NCBI GenBank assembly: GCA_002734085.1
Contig: NVXV01000015.1
Coordinates: 37,634-101,633, forward strand
DNA from: Fluviicola sp.
Lineage (GTDB): Bacteria > Bacteroidota > Bacteroidia > Flavobacteriales_D > Crocinitomicaceae
Direction of reading: 5' to 3'
DNA: 64,000 bases
This document shows, piece after piece, positions 10,152 through 18,583 of this stretch. The position numbers were made by a program, and so were the translations under genes. The notes below the pieces were generated by a model. It did no database searches, was not told the DNA's origin, and saw only the letters and a program-made list of their open reading frames with translations. The number at the start of each line of letters is the position of its first letter. Position 1 is the stretch's first letter.

Positions 10152-10636
10152 GATTTCATCTTTTTAAATGATATTACAATTTTTGTTTCCTTAACCTCTT
10201 CATAAGACAACTTGTGCTGCTCTATGATTGTTTCCTTTTTCTTTTTACCTTCTATACGCTCTTTACGAGTTGTTTCAACTACAAAGTGTTCTTCATTAGC
10301 GTCAATCAAACGACCTTCTAATTTTCCACCTTGATTTAGTTTCACTTTTACATCCTCGCCAACATTTTTAATATATTGTTTAGTCACGCGAAAAGGCTTA
10401 TCTAAACCTGCCGATGAGACCTGAAGCTCAAAATCTTGTTCTTCTCGATCTAAATTGTGCTCTATGTTCCTGGAAACTGAAACACAATCTTCAATGGCTA
10501 CATTTCCCTCTTCGGCATCAATTTCAACTTGAATAACATTAGAAGAAGAAACTTTAATCTCCACTATAAACAAGCCTTTATCGAGTTCATCGATACGCTC
10601 TAAAGCAAGGGTTTCTATTTTCTTTTTACTAATCAT
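10148..10636 (-). CDS. rimP: Ribosome maturation factor RimP
   Basis: 162 residues. RimP helps assemble the 30S subunit. The sequence VSRNIEHNLDREEQDFELQVSSAGLD is split here: VSRNIEHNLDREE followed by the hallmark FELQVSSAGLDKPF region (about residues 60-80), then a C-terminal SH3-like domain. Length is typical. It is the first gene of rimP-nusA-infB and overlaps nusA by four bases. Its promoter and a terminator-like hairpin lie just upstream (see those entries), suggesting attenuation of the whole operon. Confidence 0.95.
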   Translation of the reverse strand: MISKKKIETLALERIDELDKGLFIVEIKVSSSNVIQVEIDAEEGNVAIEDCVSVSRNIEHNLDREEQDFELQVSSAGLDKPFRVTKQYIKNVGEDVKVKLNQGGKLEGRLIDANEEHFVVETTRKERIEGKKKKETIIEQHKLSYEEVKETKIVISFKKMKS

Positions 10637-10648
10637 TTGCTACAAAAA

Positions 10649-10669
10649 GAGGGGACTAATTGTCCCCTC
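10649..10669 (-). promoter_or_regulatory. Terminator-like hairpin in the rimP-nusA-infB leader (possible attenuator)
   Basis: A perfect 8-bp stem GAGGGGAC (10649-10656) / GTCCCCTC (10662-10669) with a 5-base loop. Read on the minus strand, the 3' arm is followed directly by TTTTT, and the rimP ATG begins 13 bases after the stem. It lies downstream of the predicted promoter, so it would act in the 5' leader and not as the end of the preceding gene. NusA is a termination factor, so autogenous attenuation is plausible; this is inference. Confidence 0.65.
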
Positions 10670-10698
10670 GTTCTATTCAATATTCTGTTAAAACAGTG

Positions 10699-10728
10699 CA
10701 AATATACAGATATTATTTTGATTTTCAA
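10699..10728 (-). promoter_or_regulatory. Promoter of rimP-nusA-infB
   Basis: The minus strand carries TATATTTG (10699-10706), a full match to the Bacteroidota -7 consensus TAnnTTTG, with a TTG -33 core (10726-10728) at 19-base spacing. Transcription would start near 10692, about 55 bases before rimP. Confidence 0.6.
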
Positions 10729-10800
10729 TAAATCGATTAATAAATTTAATGGATTGTTAATCACGTAGAAAGTGTTTTGAAAAAATTGTGTATACCAAAG

Positions 10801-10842
10801 TGACCGCTTTGTCTCCAACTACTGTCAGTTCAAAAGCGGTCA
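10801..10842. other. 10-bp inverted repeat between rimP and the upstream gene
   Basis: TGACCGCTTT (10801-10810) and AAAGCGGTCA (10833-10842) form a perfect 10-bp stem with a 22-base loop, 53 bases after the stop of the 10895-12046 gene. There is no T tract on the minus strand; on the plus strand ACTTTTTA follows. It could end the upstream transcript without being a classical terminator. Confidence 0.6.
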
Positions 10843-10894
10843 ACTTTTTAGGTGATTAGTTGAGACTAGTAAATACATGTTTCAATAGGCTCAA

Positions 10895-12046
10895 CTAATT
10901 CTTAACAACATTAAACCCTACACTCAGGCCTATCATTCCAGAGTTCTTCATGGATGAGTAGAAAACATTTACAGGAATGTTTAATCCTCCAGCGCGGAAA
11001 GTTCTGCCGAATGCCATTACCCATCTAGTGTTGAGACCCCATTTTTCTCCTTTGTGATCTCTGTTTTCGGTGATATCGTATTCAGGCTCACTATATTCAC
11101 CGTCTTGATTAACACTGTATTGAGAGCTATTGTACTCTTCTTTCGACCAATACTTTCCTCTTTCGCCATAGATTCCTTGAGTATCAAAAAACCCTTGACT
11201 TGTTCTTTTTATCCCAAATCCTGGCCCGAAAGCAAACTCCCAACCTGATTTTCCGAATCTAAGACCATTCATAACTGTGATTGATGGAATTGCGATGCCT
11301 TGTTCCAACCCTGAAACAGTGAATAACATTTCACCAAGCGCTGAAAAATTTTCTGTTCCAATATATTGTTTCTCTAATTGATAACCAATCATACTAACTC
11401 CAGGGTAGATGTCCATTCCTCCTTGTGATTCAGGTCGTTCAGCGAATTCTTTGAGATCACCAGTTAAAAATGAATACCCTACCCTCGGACCAGAATTGTT
11501 GACTCTTCCAACATTTTTCTTAATAATTGGTTGATCATCGTGTACAATTCTTGCTACAACTTCAGGATGCATCTCAATATCGTGCATTTGACGAATTAGT
11601 ACTTGTAACATCCGCTGAACTTTTGACTCGTCATCTATGAATTCTTTCACGTCGTTTTTCACGATATTCCCAGTCGCTATTTCTATGATTTTAATGCTAA
11701 TTACTGTTTTCCCTCCAAACCCAAGTAAGCTTGTTGATACAATATAATCGACTTCAACTGCTTTACCTAAGTCAATTAAGCAGTTCTTACCGTAACAATC
11801 TTTCGTAAAACGCTCATCGGAGTCAATTCCTTCTTGGATATCAAATTCATCATAAACTTTGTACATATCCAGTTTAATTAATTCAATTTGTAGAAGCTTC
11901 GCAATTATCTCTCTGGAAACGTCTATGTTGTCAACGTTAGGTAAAGCAACTGCGATTGTAGATTTAGATGCATTTTCTTGTTCTTGACTCAGTGTTTTAA
12001 ATCCAACAACTAAGCTTAAAATTATTAATACTACACTCTTTTTCAT
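10895..12046 (-). CDS. Exported protein with TolB/CsgG-like N-terminal domain and outer-membrane-like C-terminus
   Basis: 383 residues. A signal peptide (about 1-20) is followed by a domain (about 28-150) with the TolB-N/CsgG-like layout: a strand STIAVALPNVDN, then a DCYGKNCLIDLGKAVEVDYI segment and repeated strands ending TVISIKIIEIATGNIV. Residues about 185-383 are rich in Gly/aromatic alternating strands and end in LSVGFNVVKN, as in outer-membrane barrels. No specific function is known. It follows the HTH gene in the same direction but has its own -7 element, and a dyad symmetry lies upstream. Confidence 0.6.
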   Translation of the reverse strand: MKKSVVLIILSLVVGFKTLSQEQENASKSTIAVALPNVDNIDVSREIIAKLLQIELIKLDMYKVYDEFDIQEGIDSDERFTKDCYGKNCLIDLGKAVEVDYIVSTSLLGFGGKTVISIKIIEIATGNIVKNDVKEFIDDESKVQRMLQVLIRQMHDIEMHPEVVARIVHDDQPIIKKNVGRVNNSGPRVGYSFLTGDLKEFAERPESQGGMDIYPGVSMIGYQLEKQYIGTENFSALGEMLFTVSGLEQGIAIPSITVMNGLRFGKSGWEFAFGPGFGIKRTSQGFFDTQGIYGERGKYWSKEEYNSSQYSVNQDGEYSEPEYDITENRDHKGEKWGLNTRWVMAFGRTFRAGGLNIPVNVFYSSMKNSGMIGLSVGFNVVKN

Positions 12047-12070
12047 AACTTATTGTTTTAAAGTTTGAAT

Positions 12071-12078
12071 CAAATGTA
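12071..12078 (-). promoter_or_regulatory. -7 promoter element for the 10895-12046 gene
   Basis: The minus strand reads TACATTTG, a full match to TAnnTTTG, 24 bases before the ATG. No clear -33 TTTG is seen. Confidence 0.45.
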
Positions 12079-12128
12079 TTGCAGTTATGTGTCACATGGA
12101 AATTGAATATTCCAAGTAGAAAAATGTG

Positions 12129-12147
12129 ATTTGCGTATTTCGCAAAT
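12129..12147. promoter_or_regulatory. Perfect dyad, possible operator
   Basis: ATTTGCG (12129-12135) and CGCAAAT (12141-12147) flank a 5-base spacer, giving a 19-base operator-like dyad about 50-70 bases upstream of the predicted -7 box of the 10895-12046 gene. It lies just downstream of an HTH regulator gene, which is a candidate binder; this is inference. Confidence 0.4.
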
Positions 12148-12233
12148 GGTAAATTGATACAAATAACTCCTCAGATGAATGAGTTAATAGGGGTTATTAA
12201 GAAATACTTACTTGAGTAATGGGATTATTAATC

Positions 12234-13244
12234 TCAAAACTCTAAATCTGCTTCAATTTTTTTGCGAAAAAGTGCAATGGTGTTATCTAATTTATGAAAA
12301 AAGGAATTTCTTTCTTTCTCGTTCACCTTACTAATTAAGCTAGAATTTGCTAATTGTTTATCTAGTATTAACTTACTTTCTTTTACATAAGTAGGATCTG
12401 AAGTATGTAAAAAGTTAAGGTGATTATGTACTAAATAGATTCCATTCTGTTCCTTGGAGGTATAGTAGAAGGTGTTGTCTGCGTTAATTGTATCATTGAG
12501 ATAGACATCATATCCATTACCATCAACTGGCGGCTGTTGTCTGTAAATAAATTTTTTTCCTAAAGTAGCTTGTTCTTTCATGTGATCCGCCATCATTTTT
12601 ATTTCATCCATTAATTGAAGTGGATACGCTGGATCTTTGAAAAGATGTGCGCTAGAATAATATTGTATTTGTCGCATGAAGCCTTTTAAAAACTCTGGAT
12701 CATAACATTCGACAGTCGGTATTCTCACGTAGCGCTGTAGAATTTCATACCCAACGCTATAGGCATGCTCAGTAAGCTTTTCTTCTTGAAAAAGTTCGTT
12801 TTGATATTCTTCTATCTGGAGATGCGTTTTTGCCCAATAGTACAGTCTAAATCTAGTAAGGTGAGGGAAATTTAAAAGTTGAAAGAGCGCGATGTTGTTT
12901 GCTGTTAGTGTAATGGATGGGTTAGTGCAATCACCTAAGCCTTTCAATGCAGCGAGAAGACCATCTAAATATGAGTCGAAACTAAAGTCATAATTATATA
13001 GAGGACTATATTCAAATAAAACCTGGTTTTCTTTTAACTCAGATAAATTGTCAAACGAAATATTAAAATGTTTGCAGATTTTGCTGACTTCGTCAATTGT
13101 AAAAGGTGTTTCATTTCTGTTACGACGGTACGCAGCGTCAATACTGATACTTAATATTTCAGAGAGCACGTTACCTATGTTATCTTCTTTAGCAATTTTA
13201 TGCTTTACAATGTTTAAAAGAGTAGTTTGAATATCTTGTCTCAT
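12234..13244 (-). CDS. Probable HTH (XRE/BetR-like) regulator with a large C-terminal domain
   Basis: 336 residues, no signal peptide. Residues about 20-65 (VLSEILSISIDAAYRRNRNE followed by FTIDEVSKICKHFNIS) fit an XRE/BetR-type helix-turn-helix. The remaining 250 residues form a helical domain of a type common in Bacteroidota regulators, function unknown. A near-consensus -7 (TAATTTTA) with a TTG 15 bases upstream lies immediately before the ATG. It may control the neighbouring 10895-12046 gene; a dyad operator candidate lies between them. Confidence 0.6.
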   Translation of the reverse strand: MRQDIQTTLLNIVKHKIAKEDNIGNVLSEILSISIDAAYRRNRNETPFTIDEVSKICKHFNISFDNLSELKENQVLFEYSPLYNYDFSFDSYLDGLLAALKGLGDCTNPSITLTANNIALFQLLNFPHLTRFRLYYWAKTHLQIEEYQNELFQEEKLTEHAYSVGYEILQRYVRIPTVECYDPEFLKGFMRQIQYYSSAHLFKDPAYPLQLMDEIKMMADHMKEQATLGKKFIYRQQPPVDGNGYDVYLNDTINADNTFYYTSKEQNGIYLVHNHLNFLHTSDPTYVKESKLILDKQLANSSLISKVNEKERNSFFHKLDNTIALFRKKIEADLEF

Positions 13245-13294
13245 CGGGTTAAAATTACAATAATTATCGAGTCAACTAAAATGTAGTCAATAAG

Positions 13295-14017
13295 TTATAT
13301 CTCACCCATTAGTGAAAGTGTTTCCTTAGCAGCAACCTGTTCTGCTGATTTCTTAGAAGACCCTGTACCTTTGCCATAGGCTTGAGAATTTATATAGACT
13401 TCCATTTCGTATTTCCAAACGCCATTATTAAGTTCTTCACGCAGAGTTTTAAAATCAATTTCCAAATGATTTTTTTGTGCCCAAATAAAGAGTTTGCTTT
13501 TAAAATCGATCTCTTCTTCAAGTAAAGTTGGAAGGTCCACATGAAGTCTGAAAATGTTATGGTGGATTGATTTTTTAACAGCTTCGTATCCTCCATCGAG
13601 GTAAATCGCGCCAATAATAGCTTCGAATGCATTACCTTCGAGTGTTGCCATTCGAATACTACGTCCTTTTTGAAACACTATATGATCTGCTATTCCAATG
13701 GATTGACCGATATCAGCAAGTGATTTTCGGCTAACAATCTTAGCTTTTATCTTGGTTAGGTAACCCTCGTCTTCATTTGGGAATTTGTGAAAGAGAAAAT
13801 CAGCAACAATGGCATCTAGAATGGTGTCGCCTAAAAATTCGAGACGCTCGTTTGACTCTAAACTTTCAACTGTGTTTGAAATTGACTTGTGCGTAAGTGC
13901 TTTTTTAAAATAACGCAGTTTTTTAGGTCTATACCCAAACTCTTTAATAATAAAACGAATTAATTGCAGTTCCTTTTCACTCTTCTGTTCAGAACGAAAT
14001 GAAAACCACTTTTTCAA
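13295..14017 (-). CDS. rnc: Ribonuclease III
   Basis: 240 residues. This endonuclease cleaves double-stranded RNA in rRNA and mRNA processing. The RNase III signature NERLEFLGDTILD lies near residues 60-72, the second acidic cluster FEAIIGAIYLDGG near 131-143, and a double-stranded-RNA-binding domain at about 165-238 ends in SSKKSAEQVAAKETLS. Length is normal. It follows fabF by 6 bases in the acpP-fabF-rnc operon, an arrangement common in Bacteroidota. Confidence 0.97.
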   Translation of the reverse strand: MKKWFSFRSEQKSEKELQLIRFIIKEFGYRPKKLRYFKKALTHKSISNTVESLESNERLEFLGDTILDAIVADFLFHKFPNEDEGYLTKIKAKIVSRKSLADIGQSIGIADHIVFQKGRSIRMATLEGNAFEAIIGAIYLDGGYEAVKKSIHHNIFRLHVDLPTLLEEEIDFKSKLFIWAQKNHLEIDFKTLREELNNGVWKYEMEVYINSQAYGKGTGSSKKSAEQVAAKETLSLMGEI

Positions 14018-14023
14018 AACGAA

Positions 14024-15274
14024 TTATTTTAATTTTTTGAAAATGGCAGAAGTATTGTGTCCTCCAAACCCAAATGTGTTTGAGAGTGCAACATTTACTT
14101 CTCTTTCTTGCGCGGTGTTAAAGGTTAAATTTAGTTTACTGTCAATCTCAGGATCATCAGTATAATGATTGATCGTTGGAGGAACAACGTTATGTTTTAC
14201 AGAGAGAATACATGCAATTGCTTCAATCGCTCCAGCCGCTCCTAATAAGTGACCTGTCATTGATTTGGTTGAGGAGATATTCATATTGTAGGCATGATCT
14301 CCAAACACTTGCCTTATCGCCTTGGTTTCAGCTACATCTCCCAATGGTGTAGATGTTCCGTGAACATTTACATAGTCAACAGTTGAAGAATCTAATTTTG
14401 CATCTAAAAGCGCTTCTCTCATCACATTACGTGCACCAATGCCTTCAGGATGAGGTGCGGTCATGTGGTAAGCGTCTCCTGACATTCCTCCACCTGCGAT
14501 TTCCGCATAGATTTTAGCGCCTCTTTTAATCGCGTGTTCATACTCTTCAACGATTAACGCACCTGCTCCTTCGCCTAAAACAAAACCATCACGATCTTTA
14601 TCGAAAGGCCTTGAGGCCGTTTCTGGTGAATCATTTCTGGTAGAAAGTGCTCGTAAACCGTTAAATCCTCCAACTCCCATTTCGTTAACTGCAGCTTCAG
14701 AACCACCAGTTACAATAGCGTCAGCCTTACCCAATCGAATTAAGTTAAAAGCATCAATAATTGCGTTGGTAGATGATGCACATGCAGAAACGGTTACATA
14801 ATTTGGACCTCTAAGCCCATATTTAATGGAAATATGACCAGAAGCGATATCTGCAATCATTTTTGGGATAAAGAAAGGATTAAATTTTGGAGTACCATCT
14901 CCAGCAAAAAAGTTTTGACACTCATCTTGGAACGTTTTTAAACCTCCAATGCCAGATCCCCAGATTACACCAATTCTATCTGTGTTTGGATTTGACTCCA
15001 TTAAAGAAGAATCAGCCATGGCTTCAGTCGCTGAAACCATGGCGTATTGTGAAAATTGATCTAATTTTCTAGCTTCTTTTTTATCAATGTGGTCAAAAAC
15101 ATCAAAATTTTTGACCTCACAAGCAAATTGTGTTTTAAACTTAGATGCATCAAATTGTTGAATAGGTGCAGCCCCGCTTTTTCCAGAAACTAATGCTTCC
15201 CAATACGAATCTACGGTGTTTCCAATCGGAGTCAACGCTCCTAGACCTGTTACTACAACTCTCTTCAGTTCCAT
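14024..15274 (-). CDS. fabF: 3-oxoacyl-[acyl-carrier-protein] synthase II
   Basis: 416 residues. FabF condenses malonyl-ACP with acyl-ACP in fatty-acid elongation. The Cys-His-His triad is visible: Cys in VSACASS near residue 163, His in NVHGTSTPLGD near 305, and His in MTGHLLGAAG near 341. A glycine-rich end (NTFGFGGHN) is present. Length matches the family. It lies between acpP (51 bases upstream) and rnc (6 bases downstream). Confidence 0.98.
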   Translation of the reverse strand: MELKRVVVTGLGALTPIGNTVDSYWEALVSGKSGAAPIQQFDASKFKTQFACEVKNFDVFDHIDKKEARKLDQFSQYAMVSATEAMADSSLMESNPNTDRIGVIWGSGIGGLKTFQDECQNFFAGDGTPKFNPFFIPKMIADIASGHISIKYGLRGPNYVTVSACASSTNAIIDAFNLIRLGKADAIVTGGSEAAVNEMGVGGFNGLRALSTRNDSPETASRPFDKDRDGFVLGEGAGALIVEEYEHAIKRGAKIYAEIAGGGMSGDAYHMTAPHPEGIGARNVMREALLDAKLDSSTVDYVNVHGTSTPLGDVAETKAIRQVFGDHAYNMNISSTKSMTGHLLGAAGAIEAIACILSVKHNVVPPTINHYTDDPEIDSKLNLTFNTAQEREVNVALSNTFGFGGHNTSAIFKKLK

Positions 15275-15325
15275 TAAATAAATCTAAGTTTAAAATGCGA
15301 ATTTGCTTACGTATTAAAGAAAAAC

Positions 15326-15562
15326 TTACTTTGCGTTTTCTTCGATGTAAGATACTGCTTGACCTACAGTTTGAATGTTTTCTGCTTGGTCATCTGGGAT
15401 AGCAATATTGAATTCTTTTTCGAATTCCATGATCAGTTCTACAGTATCTAATGAATCTGCACCTAGATCATTTGTGAAAGAAGCTTCTTGAGTTACCTCT
15501 GCTTCTTCTACACCCAACTTATCAATAATAATTGATACAACTCTTGATTTAATATCCGACAT
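15326..15562 (-). CDS. acpP: Acyl carrier protein
   Basis: 78 acidic residues. ACP carries growing acyl chains on a 4'-phosphopantetheine arm attached to Ser37 in the [11 protein letters not shown] motif. Length is standard. It is the first gene of acpP-fabF-rnc. Confidence 0.98.
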   Translation of the reverse strand: MSDIKSRVVSIIIDKLGVEEAEVTQEASFTNDLGADSLDTVELIMEFEKEFNIAIPDDQAENIQTVGQAVSYIEENAK

Positions 15563-15634
15563 TTTTACTCTTTTTAAAGGGTTAATTCAGCTTGCAAAGA
15601 AATAATTTATGTTTTGAATATCAAAATTTCTTTG

Positions 15635-15642
15635 CAAAATTA
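15635..15642 (-). promoter_or_regulatory. -7 promoter element for acpP-fabF-rnc
   Basis: The minus strand reads TAATTTTG, matching TAnnTTTG, 72 bases before the acpP ATG. The nearest upstream TTG is 14 bases away, shorter than usual. The 279-base gap 15563-15841 is the divergent control region of acpP and engB; no other structure was seen in it. Confidence 0.45.
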
Positions 15643-15794
15643 TACGTTTTAATTATCAACGGCTTCTATAAACATCTTGTAAATGCCGTATGTTCTTTTG
15701 CTTAGCAGTAATTGACAAAAATTAAAAACAACTCTTATTATTACTAAACACGTCCAAATATAATCAATTATTATTAATTAGTACTGTTGAGGTA

Positions 15795-15823
15795 TTGAGT
15801 TATTGCTTAAAAAAATACCTTTG
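15795..15823 (+). promoter_or_regulatory. Promoter of engB
   Basis: -33 core TTG (15795-15797), 18-base spacer, -7 TACCTTTG (15816-15823), a full match to the Bacteroidota consensus. The ATG follows 18 bases later. Confidence 0.6.
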
Positions 15824-15841
15824 CAGGAAATATAAAGTTGT

Positions 15842-16453
15842 ATGATTATTAAGTCAGCTGAATTCGTAATTAGTAATACTGAAATATCAAAATGCCCAGA
15901 ACCATTGAAGCCAGAATACGCTTTTATTGGTCGTTCTAATGTTGGTAAGTCATCTCTTATTAATATGCTAACGAATAATAAGAAACTTGCAAAAACTTCT
16001 GGTAGACCTGGAAAGACTCAACTGATTAATCATTTTGAAATTAATGAGTCGTGGTATTTAGTTGATTTACCAGGGTATGGATACGCCAAAACTTCAAAGA
16101 TGAATCGATTCAAATGGACAAGGTTTATTGAAGAATATTTGAAAACTAGAGAAAATTTGATGAATACTTTTGTTTTAATAGATAGTAGGCTCGAACCTCA
16201 AAAGATTGATCAAGAATTTATGAATTGGCTGGGCTACAATCAAATTCCATTTTCAATGGTGTTTACGAAAACGGATAAGTTGTCTAGTTCCGCTCTTCAA
16301 AAAAACATGGCTAAATACAAAAAAGAAATGCTGAAGTCATGGGAAGAATTGCCTCCTGTATTTATTACTTCAAGTGAATCAAAGTTAGGCAAAGAGAACT
16401 TGCTAAATTATATCGAAGAGGTAAACAGTGTGTGGGACAAAATACCGCGTTAG
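15842..16453 (+). CDS. engB: Ribosome-biogenesis GTP-binding protein EngB (YsxC/YihA)
   Basis: 203 residues. EngB is a GTPase that assists late 50S assembly. Motifs: G1 GRSNVGKS (30-37), G3 DLPGYG (about 76-81), G4 TKTD (about 141-144), and the switch sequence [13 protein letters not shown]. Length is standard. Its stop overlaps the convergent stop of the alkyltransferase-like gene in a TTAG arrangement. Confidence 0.97.
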   Translation: MIIKSAEFVISNTEISKCPEPLKPEYAFIGRSNVGKSSLINMLTNNKKLAKTSGRPGKTQLINHFEINESWYLVDLPGYGYAKTSKMNRFKWTRFIEEYLKTRENLMNTFVLIDSRLEPQKIDQEFMNWLGYNQIPFSMVFTKTDKLSSSALQKNMAKYKKEMLKSWEELPPVFITSSESKLGKENLLNYIEEVNSVWDKIPR

Positions 16454-16806
16454 TCCAATATTTCTTTCTGGACATCCCAAAACAAGTTCTTGAAATCCTG
16501 GATTTGATCGTTCTTGACTACTATTCCTTCCGACTCTAATCTCTCTTGCATCTCTGTTGGAGTTGCGAAATGCATTTTTCCTGTTAATAATCCATTCCTA
16601 TTCACTACTCGGTGAGCTGGAACAGACTTGTCACTATGTGAAGCATTCATCGCCCAGCCAACCATACGGCTTGATTTTGGAGTCCCCAAGGCTTTGGCAA
16701 TACTCCCATAACTTGTTACTCTTCCTGGTGGCACCAATTTTACAATTTCAAATACGCTTTTAAAAAAGTCTTGATGTTTTTCGCTATGTTTTTGTGTTGT
16801 GCTCAT
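16450..16806 (-). CDS. Alkyltransferase-like protein (MGMT family, active-site Cys replaced by Ala)
   Basis: 118 residues equal to the C-terminal DNA-binding domain of O6-alkylguanine-DNA alkyltransferase. The helix-turn-helix [16 protein letters not shown] (about 26-41) and [10 protein letters not shown] are present. The active-site motif, normally PCHRV, reads PAHRV with Ala64, so alkyl transfer is impossible. Such ATL proteins bind O6-alkylguanine and hand it to nucleotide excision repair; Bacteroidota commonly have this form. It starts in a TAATG overlap with the trmB stop, so it is translated with trmB, and its stop overlaps that of convergent engB. Confidence 0.88.
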   Translation of the reverse strand: MSTTQKHSEKHQDFFKSVFEIVKLVPPGRVTSYGSIAKALGTPKSSRMVGWAMNASHSDKSVPAHRVVNRNGLLTGKMHFATPTEMQERLESEGIVVKNDQIQDFKNLFWDVQKEILD

Positions 16807-17483
16807 TAGTTAATATAGAATTGACAGTATTTAATTTGGTGTCCTCTTTGTGTGAAGAGTTCTTCGTAATGTGTTTTGATATGTAAAATATCTTTTATGT
16901 TGTCAGGCATTTTCTGAATGTCATTATATAGATCCCATGTGAAATAGGTGCAGTTATATCCGTGTTCTTTTATCTCATTTTCAGTTGATTCAAATAAAAC
17001 ATCACTATCTGTTTTTAAATGAATGATTCCGCCTGGTTTTAAAATCTTTCTGTATCGATCAATAAATATTTTTGAAGTGAGCCTTTTATTTGGCTTGTTG
17101 GGTTGGGGGTCTGAAAATGTAAGCCAAATCTCATCTACTTCATTCCTATCAAAAAGTTTGTCGATAAAATCGATTTTTGTTCTTAAAAACACAACATTTT
17201 CTATTCCTTCCTCGACACATTGTTTTGCGCCCACCCACATACGAGCGCCTTTTATATCTACTCCTATAAAATTTTTATTTGGATATTTCTTCGCTAAACC
17301 AACTGCATATTCTCCTTTGCCACATCCAAGTTCTAAGGTGATGGGATTATCGTTTTTAAAAATGGCTTTATTCCAGTTGCCTTTATAGTCGACTGCGCCA
17401 TTTTTAATTTCTTCCATTGATGGTTCAAGTACATGCTCCATCTTTTTCATTTCTGCAAAACGAAATAGTTTATTCTTACTCAT
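16806..17483 (-). CDS. trmB: tRNA (guanine-N7-)-methyltransferase
   Basis: 225 residues. TrmB methylates G46 of tRNAs using S-adenosylmethionine. The AdoMet motif LELGCGKGEYAVGLA (about 51-65), the catalytic-region FSDPQPNKPNKRL (about 124-136) and the C-terminal HYEELFTQRGHQI are family hallmarks. The first of two coupled genes, with the alkyltransferase-like gene downstream. Confidence 0.96.
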   Translation of the reverse strand: MSKNKLFRFAEMKKMEHVLEPSMEEIKNGAVDYKGNWNKAIFKNDNPITLELGCGKGEYAVGLAKKYPNKNFIGVDIKGARMWVGAKQCVEEGIENVVFLRTKIDFIDKLFDRNEVDEIWLTFSDPQPNKPNKRLTSKIFIDRYRKILKPGGIIHLKTDSDVLFESTENEIKEHGYNCTYFTWDLYNDIQKMPDNIKDILHIKTHYEELFTQRGHQIKYCQFYIN

Positions 17484-17502
17484 TTTTGTTAACTTGGTAC
17501 TG

Positions 17503-17510
17503 CAAAAATA
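17503..17510 (-). promoter_or_regulatory. -7 promoter element for trmB
   Basis: The minus strand reads TATTTTTG, a full TAnnTTTG match, 19 bases before the trmB ATG. It overlaps the region from which the divergent glycosyltransferase gene must also begin. Confidence 0.5.
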
Positions 17511-17527
17511 GAAATCTTCTTGTTGAA

Positions 17528-18520
17528 GTGTTAGAATCTCGTGTAAATTCCATTAAGCGAAAACGTATTTTGCTGAGTCCCTTGAATTGGGGTTTGGGGC
17601 ATGTGACACGTACTATTCCTGTCATTCAGACTTTTCTTAAGCATGAAAACGAAGTGATTATTTGTTGCGATGCGAATCAAGAAGAAATCTATAGAAATTA
17701 TTTTCCAGAACTATGGTATGTCCGACATAAGGGTTACCCTTTTTCTTTTAAAGGTAAAGGAAATTGGTCGCTGGACATCATGCGCAACTTTTTTTCCTTG
17801 AACATATTCTTGTCAGATGAGAAAAAGCGAGTGGAGGATTTAGTTGAGAAATTCAACCCAGATATTGTTGTGTCTGATCAGCGTTTCGGTTTTCGTTCGA
17901 ATAAGGTGAAGAGCATTATAGTTTCACATCAGCTAAACTTACCTTTGAGTAGTCTAAATATAGCCGGGAAGCTACTGAACAGGAAAATGCTTAATAAGTT
18001 TGATGAAATCTGGATTCCTGATAATATAGACAAACCCCTCAGCGGTAACTTGAGTAAAGGTGCAAATTCTAAGTCTTTCTTTATAGGGTCGTGCTCTCGT
18101 TTTCATTATGATGCAATTGATAAGTTCCTGCCTCGTGAAAAAACGTACAAATATCTGGGTATTATTAGTGGGCCACCCCCTTATTCCAATATGTTTCTTG
18201 AGTTACTCATTCAAAAATTTTTGATTCTTGAAGAAAGGTGTGCCATTATTTCTCCAATTAATAATGAGCTAGATTGTGAAAAAATTGATTTTTATTTCAG
18301 ACCTGATCATGACTCATTTTTGGAAGTGCTTTTAAAGAGTGATACTGTAATAAGTCGTTCTGGTTATTCGACGTTGATGGATATTAATGAAACTGGAAAT
18401 AAAGCGATTTTAATTCCGACAAAAGGACAAAAAGAACAAATCTATTTAGCCAAACATCTGAAAACAAATAATTCTTGGAGGTTCTGCAGCGAGCAGGAGT
18501 TTAGGGATTTACGTTTGTGA
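17528..18520 (+). CDS. Glycosyltransferase, GT28/MurG-like family
   Basis: About 330 residues in a GT-B fold. The N-terminal sequence KRILLSPLNWGLGHVTRTIP is the glycine/histidine donor loop shared by MurG-like and diacylglycerol glucosyltransferase-like enzymes. The C-terminal SDTVISRSGYSTLMDI and TKGQKEQIYLAKHL match the nucleotide-sugar binding region. Donor and acceptor are unknown. No ATG precedes the conserved start; a GTG at 17528 gives a family-like N-terminus, and a TTG at 17486 is an alternative. The open frame extends back to 17417 but that would overlap trmB. The C-terminus is slightly short. Confidence 0.75.
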   Translation: MLESRVNSIKRKRILLSPLNWGLGHVTRTIPVIQTFLKHENEVIICCDANQEEIYRNYFPELWYVRHKGYPFSFKGKGNWSLDIMRNFFSLNIFLSDEKKRVEDLVEKFNPDIVVSDQRFGFRSNKVKSIIVSHQLNLPLSSLNIAGKLLNRKMLNKFDEIWIPDNIDKPLSGNLSKGANSKSFFIGSCSRFHYDAIDKFLPREKTYKYLGIISGPPPYSNMFLELLIQKFLILEERCAIISPINNELDCEKIDFYFRPDHDSFLEVLLKSDTVISRSGYSTLMDINETGNKAILIPTKGQKEQIYLAKHLKTNNSWRFCSEQEFRDLRL

Positions 18521-18583
18521 TGGTGATGTTAGGTGTTACTTCTTAAGATAATTGATTGGGTAAAAGCGTCTCCATATTCCTAT

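Noticed and set aside
10633..10818. A 61-codon open frame on the minus strand upstream of rimP.
   Set aside because: It runs through the rimP promoter and leader hairpin, has no domain-like pattern, and its composition looks non-coding.
17417..17527. An upstream ATG for the glycosyltransferase at 17417.
   Set aside because: It would run 67 bases into trmB and add 37 residues without family similarity.
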